A stretch of DNA of 64,000 bases from Pseudomonadota bacterium (GCA_020161615.1 JAIUPD010000004.1:310001-374000); one strand, 5' to 3'. Shown: positions 17,697-26,617, counted from the stretch's first letter. Notes: a model not told the origin generated them from the sequence alone. Numbers and translations: made by a program.

Positions 17697-19060
17697 CCCC
17701 GTTCCTGAGCGAATTGACCGAGGCTTTGGGCGAGAAGGTCTCGCTGAATGAGGCCGTCCGCGACCACCACGGCCACGACATGAGCCGCCTGCCGGCGCAT
17801 CGCCCCGACGCCGTGGTCTTCCCGACCGAGGAGGCCGATGTGGTCGCCGCCGTTAAGCTCTGCGCGAAGCATGGCGTGCCGGTGGTGGCGGTCGGTGCGG
17901 GCTCGTCGATGGAGGGGCATACGATCCCGGTGAAGGGCGGCATCAGCCTGGACCTGAAGGGCATGAACCGGATCCTCGCCGTCCATGACGCCGATTTCGA
18001 CGCGGTGGTCGAGGCGGGCGTGACCCGCAAGCGGCTGAACGAGCACCTGCGCGACCGGGGGCTGATGTTCACCGTCGACCCCGGGGCCGATGCGACGCTG
18101 GGCGGCATGGCCTCGACCCGCGCCTCGGGCACCACGGCAGTCCGCTATGGCACGATGCGCGAGGCGGTGATCGCGCTTCGCGTGGTGACGGCCTCGGGCG
18201 AGGTGGTGGAAACCGGGCGGCGGGTCAAGAAATCCTCGACCGGCTATGATCTGACGAAGCTGTTCGTGGGGGCCGAGGGGACGCTGGGCATCATCACCGA
18301 GGTGACGGTCCGGCTGCATCCGATACCGGAGGTCACGGCCTCGGCCATCTGCGCCTTCGCGACGATGGAGGGGGCGGTGCAGACGGTGGTCGAGACCCTG
18401 CAATCGGCGCTGCCGGTGGCGCGGATCGAATTCCTGGACGAGGTGGCGGTTCAGGCGGCCAATGCCCATGCCGGGCTGGGCCTGACCGTGGCGCCGACGC
18501 TGTTTCTGGAGTTCCATGGGTCCGAGCGCTGGGTCGCCGAGCAATCCGAGGCGGTCCGGGCGCTGGCCTCGGAGAACGGCGGCGCCGATTTCGCCTGGTC
18601 GACGCGGCCCGAGGACCGGGCGCGGCTCTGGAAGGCGCGGCACGAGACGATCTATTCCAACCAGTCGCTGCGCCCGGGCTGCAAGACCTATACGACCGAT
18701 GTCTGCGTGCCGGTGTCGCGGCTGGCCGAGGCGGTGCTGGAAGCCCGGCGCGAGGCGGATACGGCGCCCTTCCCGGTCAAGATCATCGGCCATGTGGGCG
18801 ACGGGAATTTCCACGTCGGCTATCTGATCATGCCGGGGGACGAGCGCGAATACGCCATCGCCGACGCGCTGGCCGAGCGGCTCTACCAGCGGACCATGGA
18901 TATGGGCGGGACGTTCTCGGGCGAGCATGGGGTCGGGGTGTCGAAGCTCAAGTACATCAGGCGCGAGCATGGCGGAGGCGTCGATTTGATGAAGGCGATC
19001 AAGGCGGCGCTGGACCCGCGAGGGATCATGAACCCGGGGAAGCTGGGACAGGAGGGGTAG
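17693..19060 (+). CDS. FAD-linked D-2-hydroxyacid dehydrogenase (D-lactate dehydrogenase/GlcD-like)
   Basis: A 455-aa VAO-type flavoprotein. The FAD-binding PCMH segment includes VVAVGAGSSMEGHTIP and DPGADATLGGMASTRASGT; the C-terminal FAD-oxidase domain has KIIGHVGDGNFH and SGEHGVGVSKLKYI, matching cytochrome-linked D-lactate dehydrogenases. GGAGG lies inside the previous gene and the ATG overlaps its stop. Family members oxidise D-2-hydroxy acids to 2-oxo acids, passing electrons to cytochrome c or quinone. Together with the L-specific FMN enzyme it would handle both enantiomers without a racemase. Last gene of the operon; a repeat cluster follows. Confidence 0.87.
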   Translation: MTPFLSELTEALGEKVSLNEAVRDHHGHDMSRLPAHRPDAVVFPTEEADVVAAVKLCAKHGVPVVAVGAGSSMEGHTIPVKGGISLDLKGMNRILAVHDADFDAVVEAGVTRKRLNEHLRDRGLMFTVDPGADATLGGMASTRASGTTAVRYGTMREAVIALRVVTASGEVVETGRRVKKSSTGYDLTKLFVGAEGTLGIITEVTVRLHPIPEVTASAICAFATMEGAVQTVVETLQSALPVARIEFLDEVAVQAANAHAGLGLTVAPTLFLEFHGSERWVAEQSEAVRALASENGGADFAWSTRPEDRARLWKARHETIYSNQSLRPGCKTYTTDVCVPVSRLAEAVLEARREADTAPFPVKIIGHVGDGNFHVGYLIMPGDEREYAIADALAERLYQRTMDMGGTFSGEHGVGVSKLKYIRREHGGGVDLMKAIKAALDPRGIMNPGKLGQEG

Positions 19061-19068
19061 GCGGGGAT

Positions 19069-19385
19069 GGTGCGTGCGAGCATGCACCCTACGGGGGGCG
19101 CCGTGGTGGGATGAAATCCCGCGCTACGGGGGCTCGGGCTGGGTTGCCTTGGCTCGAAACAGGAATGTCTCGCCGAGCAGCGCCCTCCACGCGCAACGAG
19201 AGGTCGTGGATGAGGGATGAAACGCAGAGTGCGTGCGCGCACGCACCTTGGCGTGGGCGATGGTGGGATGAAATCCCACCCTACAGGGTGACGCGACAAA
19301 GGTAGGGTGGGATTTCATCCCACCCCGTCGCGGACCCCGTGTTCGTGCGGCCGGGCGCCCCCGTAGGGTGGGGTTTCACCCCACC
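19069..19385. repeat. Second cluster of REP-like GTAG-footed palindromes
   Basis: The 331-bp gap between two convergent genes holds no gene. Type A units: 19105-19127 (mutated), 19262-19284, 19302-19324, 19363-19385. Type B units: 19069-19092 and 19229-19246, the latter a perfect 18-bp palindrome GTGCGTGCG/CGCACGCAC. The units are in both orientations, as in BIME-type REP clusters. They match the cluster at 9698-10051 nearly base for base. Confidence 0.8.
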
Positions 19386-19391
19386 ACCCCC

Positions 19392-19865
19392 TCACCGCGT
19401 CAACCCCGCCGTCTTGCACCCCAGGACCCGCAGGATCTCGGCCGGGGCGATCCGCACCTGCAACCCGCGCGCGCCGCCGTTCACATAGATCGCCTCAAAC
19501 CCCAGCGCGCTGTCGTCCAGCACCACCGGCGCCCGGGACCGCTGGCCGAAGGGGCTGACCCCGCCGACCTTGTAACCCGTCCGCCGCTCCGCATCCGGCA
19601 CCGCCATCATCTTCGCCGTCTTCCCGCCCAGGGCCGCCGCCGCCAGCTTCATGGTCAGTTCCTGATCCGAGGGCAGGATGGCGCAGGCGGGTTTGCCGTC
19701 GACCTCGATCATCAGCGTCTTGAAGACCTGCGCCGGCGGCATGCCCAGGGCCTCGGCCGCCTGAAGGCCGACGCGGGGCGCCTCGGGGTCGTAGTCATAG
19801 GTCGCGAGGGTAAAGGCCGCCTTGGCCTTGACCAGCGCCTGCGTCGCGGGGGTCGTCTTTGCCAT
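19392..19865 (-). CDS. ybaK: Cys-tRNA(Pro)/Cys-tRNA(Cys) deacylase YbaK
   Basis: A 157-aa cytoplasmic editing enzyme that removes cysteine mischarged onto tRNA-Pro. The family Lys is in AQVFKTLMIEV (about residue 48), and the loop TGYKVGGVSPFGQRS (about 95-110) is diagnostic for YbaK/EbsC. Length is normal. It lies 36 bp downstream of the fused acyl-CoA dehydrogenase on the same strand and may be read through from that operon, although its housekeeping role is unrelated. A REP-like hairpin cluster follows and may end the transcript. Confidence 0.92.
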   Translation of the reverse strand: MAKTTPATQALVKAKAAFTLATYDYDPEAPRVGLQAAEALGMPPAQVFKTLMIEVDGKPACAILPSDQELTMKLAAAALGGKTAKMMAVPDAERRTGYKVGGVSPFGQRSRAPVVLDDSALGFEAIYVNGGARGLQVRIAPAEILRVLGCKTAGLTR

Positions 19866-19901
19866 GCAGGCTTTCTGGACCCCCGCGCGATCCGGCGCAA
19901 G

Positions 19902-22151
19902 TCAGCCGATGAGGGCGCGGGCGATGATCGCCAACTGGATCTCGTTCGCGCCGCCGAAGATGCTCTGCGCCCGCGCATTCAGATAGGCGGGGACCGCGAC
20001 CTTGCGCTCCTCGGCCAAGGCGCTCTCCACAGGCAGGGCATCCAGCGGCCGTGTCGCCTCCCAGCGCAGAGCCTCCGGCCCGAGGGAATGGGCGGCGAGT
20101 TCGGTGATCGCCTGCCGGATGCGGCTGCGTTCGATCTTCATCACCGCCGCGGGAACCGCGCCCGGGTTCCCGCCCGAGGCCACGGCCGACATCGACCCCA
20201 GTTCCAGCATGTCATTGGCGTCGATATCGGTGCCGATCTCGGCGAAGCGGGCGCGGAACAGGGGATCGGCGGTCAGGTCCGAGCCCTCGGCGATGCGCCA
20301 GAGCCTCGCGTAGAGCGCGCGCAGCAGTCCCCCGGCAAAGGACCCGCCACGCTCGAATTCCAGCAGATACTTGGCGATCTCCCAGCCATCGCCTTCCTCG
20401 CCCACGCGGTCGGCCACCGGCACCCGCACGCCGTCAAAGAAGGTCTGGTTGAACTCATGCGTCCCGTCGATCGACCGGATCGGGCGCAGGCTGACGCCCG
20501 GCGCCTTCAGGTCGATCAGCAGGAAAGTGATGCCGTGCTGCTTCTTGCCGCCGTCGTCGGTGCGGACCAGCGCGAACATCTTCGTCGCGTGATGGGCATG
20601 GGTGGACCAGATCTTCGAGCCAGTGACGATGTAGTCGTCGCCCTCCCGCACCGCCCTGCACGACAGCGAGGCGAGGTCCGAGCCAGAGCCTGGTTCGGAA
20701 TAGCCCTGCGCCCAGAAATCCTGACCGTTCAGGATGCGGGGCAGGTAATGGGCCTTCTGCGCCTCGGTCCCGTAGCGCATCAGGACAGGCGCGATCATCT
20801 TGAAACTGGCGCCCCGGAAATGCGGCTCGCCGGCGCGCTCGCTCTCCTGATCGAAGAGATAGCGCTGGGTGAGGGTCCAGCCGGGGCCGCCATGCTCGGC
20901 GGGCCAGGAGGGCACGGCCCAGCCTTTGGGAAGCTTCTGCAACCAGGCCAGCCCGGTCGGCGGATGGGCCAAGAACGAGGGGTTCAGCCGTTCGGCCCGC
21001 TCGGTGGTAGGGTCCAGGGTCGCCTTGAAGAAGGCGCGGACCTGATCGCGGAAGGCGACGTCCTCAGGGGAAAGCGACAGGTTCATCCCCTCATCCGGGC
21101 CGGGGCGCAGCAGGCCTTCCTCGCGCAGGGCGGGGTCGGCCATCAGCTCGCCATAGCGGGAGAGGTGGGCGTCGGTATGGCCCCAGGTATTCTCGAAAGC
21201 GAAGAGGCGGCGCAGCCAGAGGCCCAGCGGCATTTCCTCGGATACGCCCATGGCGCCGTGCAGCTGGATCGCCTCATGCGCGACCTGCCGCGACACCCGC
21301 CCGATCTTGGCCCGCGCACCCGAGACGGCGCGGGCGCGGTCCCTGGGCGAGAGCGTCAGGCTGAGGGCGGCGAGGAGGGCGGAACCCCGCGCCTCGTCGC
21401 GTTTCACGGCCATCTCGGCCATGCGGTGCCTGAGCGCCTGGAACTTGGCCAGCGGCTGGCCGAATTGGATGCGGGTTTTGGTGTACTCGACCGTGGCCTC
21501 GATCAGCCCCTCCATGGCGCCGAGCGCCTCGGCGCAGGCGGCGGCATTGGCGCGGTCGAGCGCTTCGAGGATTGCGGACGTGGCGTCCACCGTGGCGTCG
21601 CCAAGGGGGGTTGCTGGGGTAGCGGCAAAGGTCAGATCCGCCGCGCGGCCGCCGTCGATATGGTCGTACTCACTGACCGCAAAAGGCGTCACAGCGACGA
21701 CGCCGAGGCCCGCAGGCATGACTGCGGTCACCAGCCAGAGGTCGGCCGTTCCGGCATCGGCCACCGCCGGTTTGACGCCATGCAGCGCCCCGTCCCAACG
21801 GGTCGAGACGCCCAGAATCCCGCGCCCCTCGCTATGCGCGACAGCGACGCGCAGCCGGCCCTCGGCCAGCGCGGGCAGCCATTCGGCCTTTTGCGCCGGG
21901 CTGGCTGCGGCCTCGATCAGCGCGGCGGGCAGGACGGCACCGGCAACCCAGCCGGGGACACGGGCGCGGCCCATTTCCTCGGCCAGAACCGCGATCAGGG
22001 GGCCCGAACCGCCGAGCCCGCCGAAGGCCTCGCCCACCGGCAGGGCCAGCCAGCCCTGTTCGGCGAAATCCGCCCAGCCCGCGCCACGCGCCAGCACCCC
22101 CCGCGCGGCATCGCGCAAGAGGCGCTCGTCATCCCCCGGGGTCAGGCGCAT
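19902..22151 (-). CDS. Fused tandem acyl-CoA dehydrogenase (two ACAD modules)
   Basis: At 749 aa this is about twice the usual ACAD length. The N-module (about residues 1-365) keeps the C-terminal ACAD signature (YTKTRIQFGQPLAKFQALRH and LHGAMGVSEEMPL) but lacks a clear TEPxxGSD flavin motif. The C-module (about 370-749) has the reverse: YSEPGSGSDLASL and VTGSKIWSTHAHHA plus the closing SIFGGANEIQLAII. Complementary decay of this kind resembles alpha2-beta2 FadE pairs that share one FAD site across the interface. It directly abuts the hydratase/lyase stop with no gap. Likely an aryl-alkanoyl- or long side-chain-CoA dehydrogenase; the substrate is inferred from context. Confidence 0.85.
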   Translation of the reverse strand: MRLTPGDDERLLRDAARGVLARGAGWADFAEQGWLALPVGEAFGGLGGSGPLIAVLAEEMGRARVPGWVAGAVLPAALIEAAASPAQKAEWLPALAEGRLRVAVAHSEGRGILGVSTRWDGALHGVKPAVADAGTADLWLVTAVMPAGLGVVAVTPFAVSEYDHIDGGRAADLTFAATPATPLGDATVDATSAILEALDRANAAACAEALGAMEGLIEATVEYTKTRIQFGQPLAKFQALRHRMAEMAVKRDEARGSALLAALSLTLSPRDRARAVSGARAKIGRVSRQVAHEAIQLHGAMGVSEEMPLGLWLRRLFAFENTWGHTDAHLSRYGELMADPALREEGLLRPGPDEGMNLSLSPEDVAFRDQVRAFFKATLDPTTERAERLNPSFLAHPPTGLAWLQKLPKGWAVPSWPAEHGGPGWTLTQRYLFDQESERAGEPHFRGASFKMIAPVLMRYGTEAQKAHYLPRILNGQDFWAQGYSEPGSGSDLASLSCRAVREGDDYIVTGSKIWSTHAHHATKMFALVRTDDGGKKQHGITFLLIDLKAPGVSLRPIRSIDGTHEFNQTFFDGVRVPVADRVGEEGDGWEIAKYLLEFERGGSFAGGLLRALYARLWRIAEGSDLTADPLFRARFAEIGTDIDANDMLELGSMSAVASGGNPGAVPAAVMKIERSRIRQAITELAAHSLGPEALRWEATRPLDALPVESALAEERKVAVPAYLNARAQSIFGGANEIQLAIIARALIG

Positions 22152-22985
22152 TCAGCCCTCGCGGACATAGGACCCATGGCCGGGCCGATAGGTCTTGTCG
22201 TCGAGGAACTGTTTCAGCCCGTGCTCGCGGCCCTTTTCCGGGTCCACGAAAGTCGTCTGGTCGGCCTTGGCGGTCAGGTATTCCGCCGCCTGCTCCCAAT
22301 CCATGTAGCGGGCGTATTTATAGGCCATGCGCGCCTGCCGCAGGACGGTCGGATTCTTGCCCAGTAGCACCTTGGCCAACTCGGTCGTGCGGGCACGCAG
22401 CTGGTCGGCGGGCACGGCCTCGTTGATCAGGCCCATTTCCTCGGCCCTCCGGCCGTCGAATTTCTCGCCGGTCATGACGTAATACATCGCCTTGCGGTCG
22501 CCCATCACGGTCGAGATGGCCTTCGACACCACGCCGCCCGGGATCACGCCCCAGTTGATTTCTGACAGGCCGAAGGTCGCGCCCTCATCGGCAATCGCCA
22601 GATCGCAGCAGATCAGCGGCGTGAAGGCGCCGCCGAAGCACCAGCCGTTGACCATGGCGATCGTGGGCTTGGCGTAGTGGATCAGCCCCCGCCATTGCCA
22701 GTAGCGGGTCGAGCGATAGGCGCGCATCCGCTCCACATCCGAGACGCCATCGGTCGCGCGGAAGAAATCCTTCAGGTCCATCCCGGCCGAAAACGCCTCG
22801 CCCACGCCGGTCAGCACGATGACGCCGCAGCGCTCATCTACCTCCAGCGCGTCGAGCGTGGCGCTCATTTCCTTGGCCAATCCCACCGACATGGCGTTGC
22901 GCTTTTCCGGGCGGTTCAGTTGCACCCAGGCGATGCCGTCTTCGAAGTCGACCAGAACGTCCTGGCCCCAGGGTTCGTTGGACAT
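22152..22985 (-). CDS. Hydroxycinnamoyl-CoA hydratase/lyase-like crotonase (paralogue 1)
   Basis: A 277-aa crotonase resembling p-hydroxycinnamoyl-CoA hydratase/lyase (HCHL, Ech/FerB), which converts feruloyl- or coumaroyl-CoA to vanillin or 4-hydroxybenzaldehyde plus acetyl-CoA. Diagnostic stretches are AKPTIAMVNGWCFGGAF and ATFGLSEINWG, with the catalytic Glu of the Pseudomonas enzyme (Glu143, as I recall) conserved. The residue matching its Ser123 is Thr (GGAFTPL), and Tyr75 is Phe (DLKDFF). It sits between an aldehyde dehydrogenase and the fused ACAD in an operon headed by a CoA ligase, the expected neighbours. The substitutions may alter ring specificity. Confidence 0.82.
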   Translation of the reverse strand: MSNEPWGQDVLVDFEDGIAWVQLNRPEKRNAMSVGLAKEMSATLDALEVDERCGVIVLTGVGEAFSAGMDLKDFFRATDGVSDVERMRAYRSTRYWQWRGLIHYAKPTIAMVNGWCFGGAFTPLICCDLAIADEGATFGLSEINWGVIPGGVVSKAISTVMGDRKAMYYVMTGEKFDGRRAEEMGLINEAVPADQLRARTTELAKVLLGKNPTVLRQARMAYKYARYMDWEQAAEYLTAKADQTTFVDPEKGREHGLKQFLDDKTYRPGHGSYVREG

Positions 22986-22995
22986 GGGGTTCTCC

Positions 22996-24444
22996 TTAAG
23001 ATTGACTGACGGTCTTGGTGACCAGATAGGCGTCCATCCCCTCGGTCCCGCCCTCGCTGCCGTAGCCGGATTGCTTGACGCCGCCGAAGGGGGTTTCGGG
23101 CATGTTGATCATGACATTGTTGATGCCGAGCATCCCGGCCTCGACCCGGTCGGCCAGCGCCTGCGCGGTCGCCGTGTCGCGGGTGAAGGCATAGGAGGCG
23201 AGGCCGAAGGGCAGGCGGTTGGCCTGATGGATCACCTCGTCCAGAGACTGGAACCGGGCGGTCACGGCGACGGGGCCGAAGGGCTCCTCGTTCATGATCC
23301 GGGCGGTGTCGGGGACATCGGTCAGGATGGTCGGCGCGAAGAAATTGCCCCGGTTGCCCAAGGCCTCGCCGCCCAGTCTGAGGCCTGCGCCGTGGTTCAG
23401 CGCATCCTCGACCAGCCCCTGCATGGCACTGATCCGGCGGGGATTGGCCAGCGGCCCCATGGTCGTGGCGGGGTCCATCCCGTCGCCAACTTTCAGCTTT
23501 TCGGCAGCGGCAGCGAAGCCCTCCACGAAACGGTCATGCACCGCCTCGTGAATATAGAAGCGGGTCGGCGCGATGCAGATCTGGCCGGCGTTGCGGAACT
23601 TCGCCCCGGCCAGCACCTGCACGGCGGCGTCCACATCGGCATCCTCGAAGATCATCACCGGCGCGTGGCCGCCCAATTCCATCGTCGCGCGCTTGACGCC
23701 CGCCTTGGCGGCCAGCACCGCCAGTTGCTGGCCGACGCCGGTCGAGCCGGTAAAGGTGATCTTGCGGATTTCCGGGGCGGCGATCAGGCGTTCGCTGACC
23801 TCGGCCGGGACGCCGCAGACGACGTTGAGCACGCCCTTCGGCAGGCCCGCATCGTCCAGCGCGCGGGCCAGTTCGATGACCGAGGCCGGGGTTTCCTCGG
23901 AGGGTTTGATGACCATGGTGCAGCCGGTCGCCAGCGCTGCCGAGATCTTGCGCGCCGGGATCACGGCGGGGAAGTTCCAGGGGGTGAAGGCGGCGACCGG
24001 GCCGACCGGCTCGCGCGTCACCATCCAGCGCATGCCGGCCACACGGGCGGGGACGATGCGGCCATAGGTCCGGCGGCCCTCGTCGGCGGTATAGTCGAAG
24101 ATATCGGCCGAGATCAGCGCCTCCAGCCGCGCCTCGGCGAAGGGCTTGCCCTGTTCCAGCGTCATCCGGCGGCCGATGTGGTCGGCGCGCTCGCGCAAGA
24201 GGGTCGCTGCCTTGCGCAGGATCATCGCCCGGTCATAGGCCGGCACCCGGCGCCAACTGGCGAAGGCCGCTTCCGCCGCCGCTGCCGCGCGGTCCAGATC
24301 CGCGGCGCTGGCATGGGGCAGCAGGCCCACCGGTTCGCCCGTCGCGGGGTTCAGCACCGGTTCGGTTACGCGGCCTTCGGTGCCCAGCCATTCACCGGCG
24401 ATGAACAGCTGCAAGGGGCCGTAGCGGTCGTCGATCTTGGTCAT
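22996..24444 (-). CDS. Aldehyde dehydrogenase (aromatic aldehyde/vanillin dehydrogenase-like)
   Basis: A 482-aa NAD(P)-dependent ALDH. It carries the Cys motif GQICIAP, the Glu motif MELGGHAPVMIF, the Rossmann-side FTPWNFPAVIPAR and KPSEETPAS. It lies 3 bp after the CoA ligase gene and 10 bp before the hydratase/lyase gene, so it probably oxidises the aromatic aldehyde released by that lyase to the acid, giving 4-hydroxybenzoate or vanillate. By sequence alone succinate-semialdehyde dehydrogenase is equally compatible; the context decides. Confidence 0.85.
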   Translation of the reverse strand: MTKIDDRYGPLQLFIAGEWLGTEGRVTEPVLNPATGEPVGLLPHASAADLDRAAAAAEAAFASWRRVPAYDRAMILRKAATLLRERADHIGRRMTLEQGKPFAEARLEALISADIFDYTADEGRRTYGRIVPARVAGMRWMVTREPVGPVAAFTPWNFPAVIPARKISAALATGCTMVIKPSEETPASVIELARALDDAGLPKGVLNVVCGVPAEVSERLIAAPEIRKITFTGSTGVGQQLAVLAAKAGVKRATMELGGHAPVMIFEDADVDAAVQVLAGAKFRNAGQICIAPTRFYIHEAVHDRFVEGFAAAAEKLKVGDGMDPATTMGPLANPRRISAMQGLVEDALNHGAGLRLGGEALGNRGNFFAPTILTDVPDTARIMNEEPFGPVAVTARFQSLDEVIHQANRLPFGLASYAFTRDTATAQALADRVEAGMLGINNVMINMPETPFGGVKQSGYGSEGGTEGMDAYLVTKTVSQS

Positions 24445-24447
24445 GGC

Positions 24448-26568
24448 TCACTCCGTCACGAAGAGGGCGTCGAGCGCGACCGCGCCCTCCGCATGGACAA
24501 CCAGCGGGTTGATATCGACCTCGAGGATCTGCGGATTGGCCCGCATCAGCGCGCCCAGCCGCACCGCCACCTCGGCCACCGCATCCACGTCGCGGGCGGG
24601 CTGACCGCGGAACGGGCCGAGCAGACGCGCGGATTTCAGCGACAGGATCTCGGCCTTGGCGCGGGCGAGGCTGACATCGGCCGGCATCAGGCGGGAATCG
24701 CGCAGCACCTCGATCCAGACGCCACCCAGACCGACCAGCACCATCGGCCCCCAGTTCGGGTCGCGCTTGGCGCCGATCACCAGTTCGAGGCCGGGCTGCA
24801 CCATCTCCTCGACCAACACGCCGTCCAGCGTCAGGTCCGGCGCGGCGGCCTCAATATTGGCATGGAGCCGGTCCCATCCGGCGCGCAGCGCGGCCTCGTC
24901 CTTGAGGCCCACGATGACACCGCCCGCGTCGCTTTTGTGGCTCAGCTTGGCGGCTTGGGCCTTCAGGACCAGCGGGTAGCCGATGCGGTTGGCGATGGCG
25001 ACGGCCTCGTCGGCGGTCCTCGCCATGCCGCCCTTCGGCACCGAGAGGCCCAGATCGGCGAGCACCTGCTTGCCGATATATTCCACCACCGCCCCGCCCT
25101 TGGGCAGGTCCAGTGCCGGTGCGGTCCTTGTGTCGCGATCCTCGGCGGCGACGCGGGCGGCGGCGTAATCGGCGACCAGCTTCATCGCCCGCATGGCCCG
25201 TTCGGGCGAGCGGAAGAAGGGAATGCCGCAGGCCTTCACCTTCTCCACGAAGGCGGGCGCCAGCGGGTAATCGTCGCCGATCAGGCAGAAGACGATGGGC
25301 TTGTCGGCCTGCTCATAGACCGGCAGCAGGTAGTCGATCTTCTTTTCCTGCATGGCGGGCGAGCCGCCGGCATGGACGCTGAGGATGATACCGACGCCCG
25401 GGTCCTTCAGCATCGCCGTGGCCGAGGTGCCGTAGATCCCGGGATTGGCAAAGCCCGTGGTGCCGATGTCGAAAGGGTTGTCGACATGGACATAGGGCGG
25501 GACCTGTTCGGTCAGTTCGGCCGTAACCTCGGGCGTCAGCGTGGCGATGGGCAGGCCGATCGTCTCGCCGAAGTCGAAGGCGAGGCCGCGGATCGCGCCC
25601 GAATTGGTGACGATGCCCGCGGCACCCGGGGCGGGGGCGGGGAAACGGGCGAGGATGGCGCAGGTGTCGAACATCTCGTCCAGCGTCGGCACGCAGACCA
25701 CGGCCTCGGCCCGGGCTGCGGCCAGCATCAGCGCGTGATCGCCCGCGAGCGCCCCGGTGTGGGATTCCGCCGCCTTCCGGCCCCGTTCGGACGAGCCCGG
25801 GTGCAGCATGACGATGGGCTTGGCCAGCGCCCGCGCCCGGGCGGCGAGCGTCAGGAACCGCGCCGGGTCGCGCAGTTGTTCGACATAGACGGCGATGACG
25901 GCGATCTTGGCGTCATCGAGCGCGTGGTCGATGAAATCTTCGGCCCCCAGCAGCGCCTCGTTGCCGGTGGCCACGACATGCGAGATGGCGACCGAGCGGG
26001 CCTGCAGCGCGAAGCGGATATTGGCCGCCGTGGCGCCCGACTGGGCGATGATCGCCACGCGTGAGCCCTGACCCACGTCATGCCTGGCGACCGGCTCGAA
26101 GGTCATTGGCACGCCGGCGACGAAATTGGTGTAGCCCATGCAGTTCGGACCCAGCAGCGCCACGCCCGCGTCAGCGCAAAGCTGCGCCAGTTCCTCCTGC
26201 GCGCGACGGCCGTCTTCGGAGGCCTCGGCAAAGCCCGAGGTGAAGATGACGATGGCGCCGACGCCCTGCGCGATACAGGCCACGACCGAGTCGCGGATCG
26301 CCTTGAAGGGCACGATCAGCACCGCGACATCGACGCCGTGCGGCAGGTCGGCCACCGATTTGACGCAGGGCCGGCCGTTGATCTCGTCGCGTGAGCGGCT
26401 GACGAGGTGGATGTCGCCGGTGAAGCCGAAAAGCTCCAGGTTCGACAGGACCCCGCCGCCCACCGAATCGCGTTCCGGCGTCGCGCCCAGGATCGCCACC
26501 GAGCGCGGGTTGAGCAGGCGCTCGACGGCGCCCCGCGCGCTCCCCTCCGGTCTTGCAATTCCACCCAT
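24448..26568 (-). CDS. NDP-forming acyl-CoA ligase, FerA-like
   Basis: A 706-aa fused alpha-beta ligase of the ADP-forming acetyl-CoA synthetase superfamily, the group of feruloyl-CoA synthetase FerA of Sphingobium SYK-6. Order: CoA-binding domain (residues about 20-115, RSVAILGATPERDSVG), succinyl-CoA-ligase-like domains with the phosphorylated His in AAESHTGALAGDH, and a C-terminal ATP-grasp (about 485-700, VLKAQAAKLSHKSDAGGV). ATG is chosen because GGAGG is 6 nt upstream; a GTG one codon earlier is poorer. First gene of the ligase-ALDH-lyase-ACAD operon. Predicted to activate a hydroxycinnamate or related acid. Confidence 0.82.
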   Translation of the reverse strand: MGGIARPEGSARGAVERLLNPRSVAILGATPERDSVGGGVLSNLELFGFTGDIHLVSRSRDEINGRPCVKSVADLPHGVDVAVLIVPFKAIRDSVVACIAQGVGAIVIFTSGFAEASEDGRRAQEELAQLCADAGVALLGPNCMGYTNFVAGVPMTFEPVARHDVGQGSRVAIIAQSGATAANIRFALQARSVAISHVVATGNEALLGAEDFIDHALDDAKIAVIAVYVEQLRDPARFLTLAARARALAKPIVMLHPGSSERGRKAAESHTGALAGDHALMLAAARAEAVVCVPTLDEMFDTCAILARFPAPAPGAAGIVTNSGAIRGLAFDFGETIGLPIATLTPEVTAELTEQVPPYVHVDNPFDIGTTGFANPGIYGTSATAMLKDPGVGIILSVHAGGSPAMQEKKIDYLLPVYEQADKPIVFCLIGDDYPLAPAFVEKVKACGIPFFRSPERAMRAMKLVADYAAARVAAEDRDTRTAPALDLPKGGAVVEYIGKQVLADLGLSVPKGGMARTADEAVAIANRIGYPLVLKAQAAKLSHKSDAGGVIVGLKDEAALRAGWDRLHANIEAAAPDLTLDGVLVEEMVQPGLELVIGAKRDPNWGPMVLVGLGGVWIEVLRDSRLMPADVSLARAKAEILSLKSARLLGPFRGQPARDVDAVAEVAVRLGALMRANPQILEVDINPLVVHAEGAVALDALFVTE

Positions 26569-26617
26569 CACGCCCCTCCCTCACGTCCCGGCTTTTCATC
26601 CTCCGGCGTGGAATGGG

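Noticed and set aside
19902-22151. Two separate acyl-CoA dehydrogenase genes joined by a sequencing error
   Set aside because: The frame is continuous with no internal stop, and both halves show complementary rather than duplicated motif sets, as expected for a real fusion.
22819-26064. 1081-codon rightward frame spanning three leftward genes
   Set aside because: Crosses several gene boundaries and is His/Arg/Gly-rich; the three leftward genes all carry catalytic motifs.
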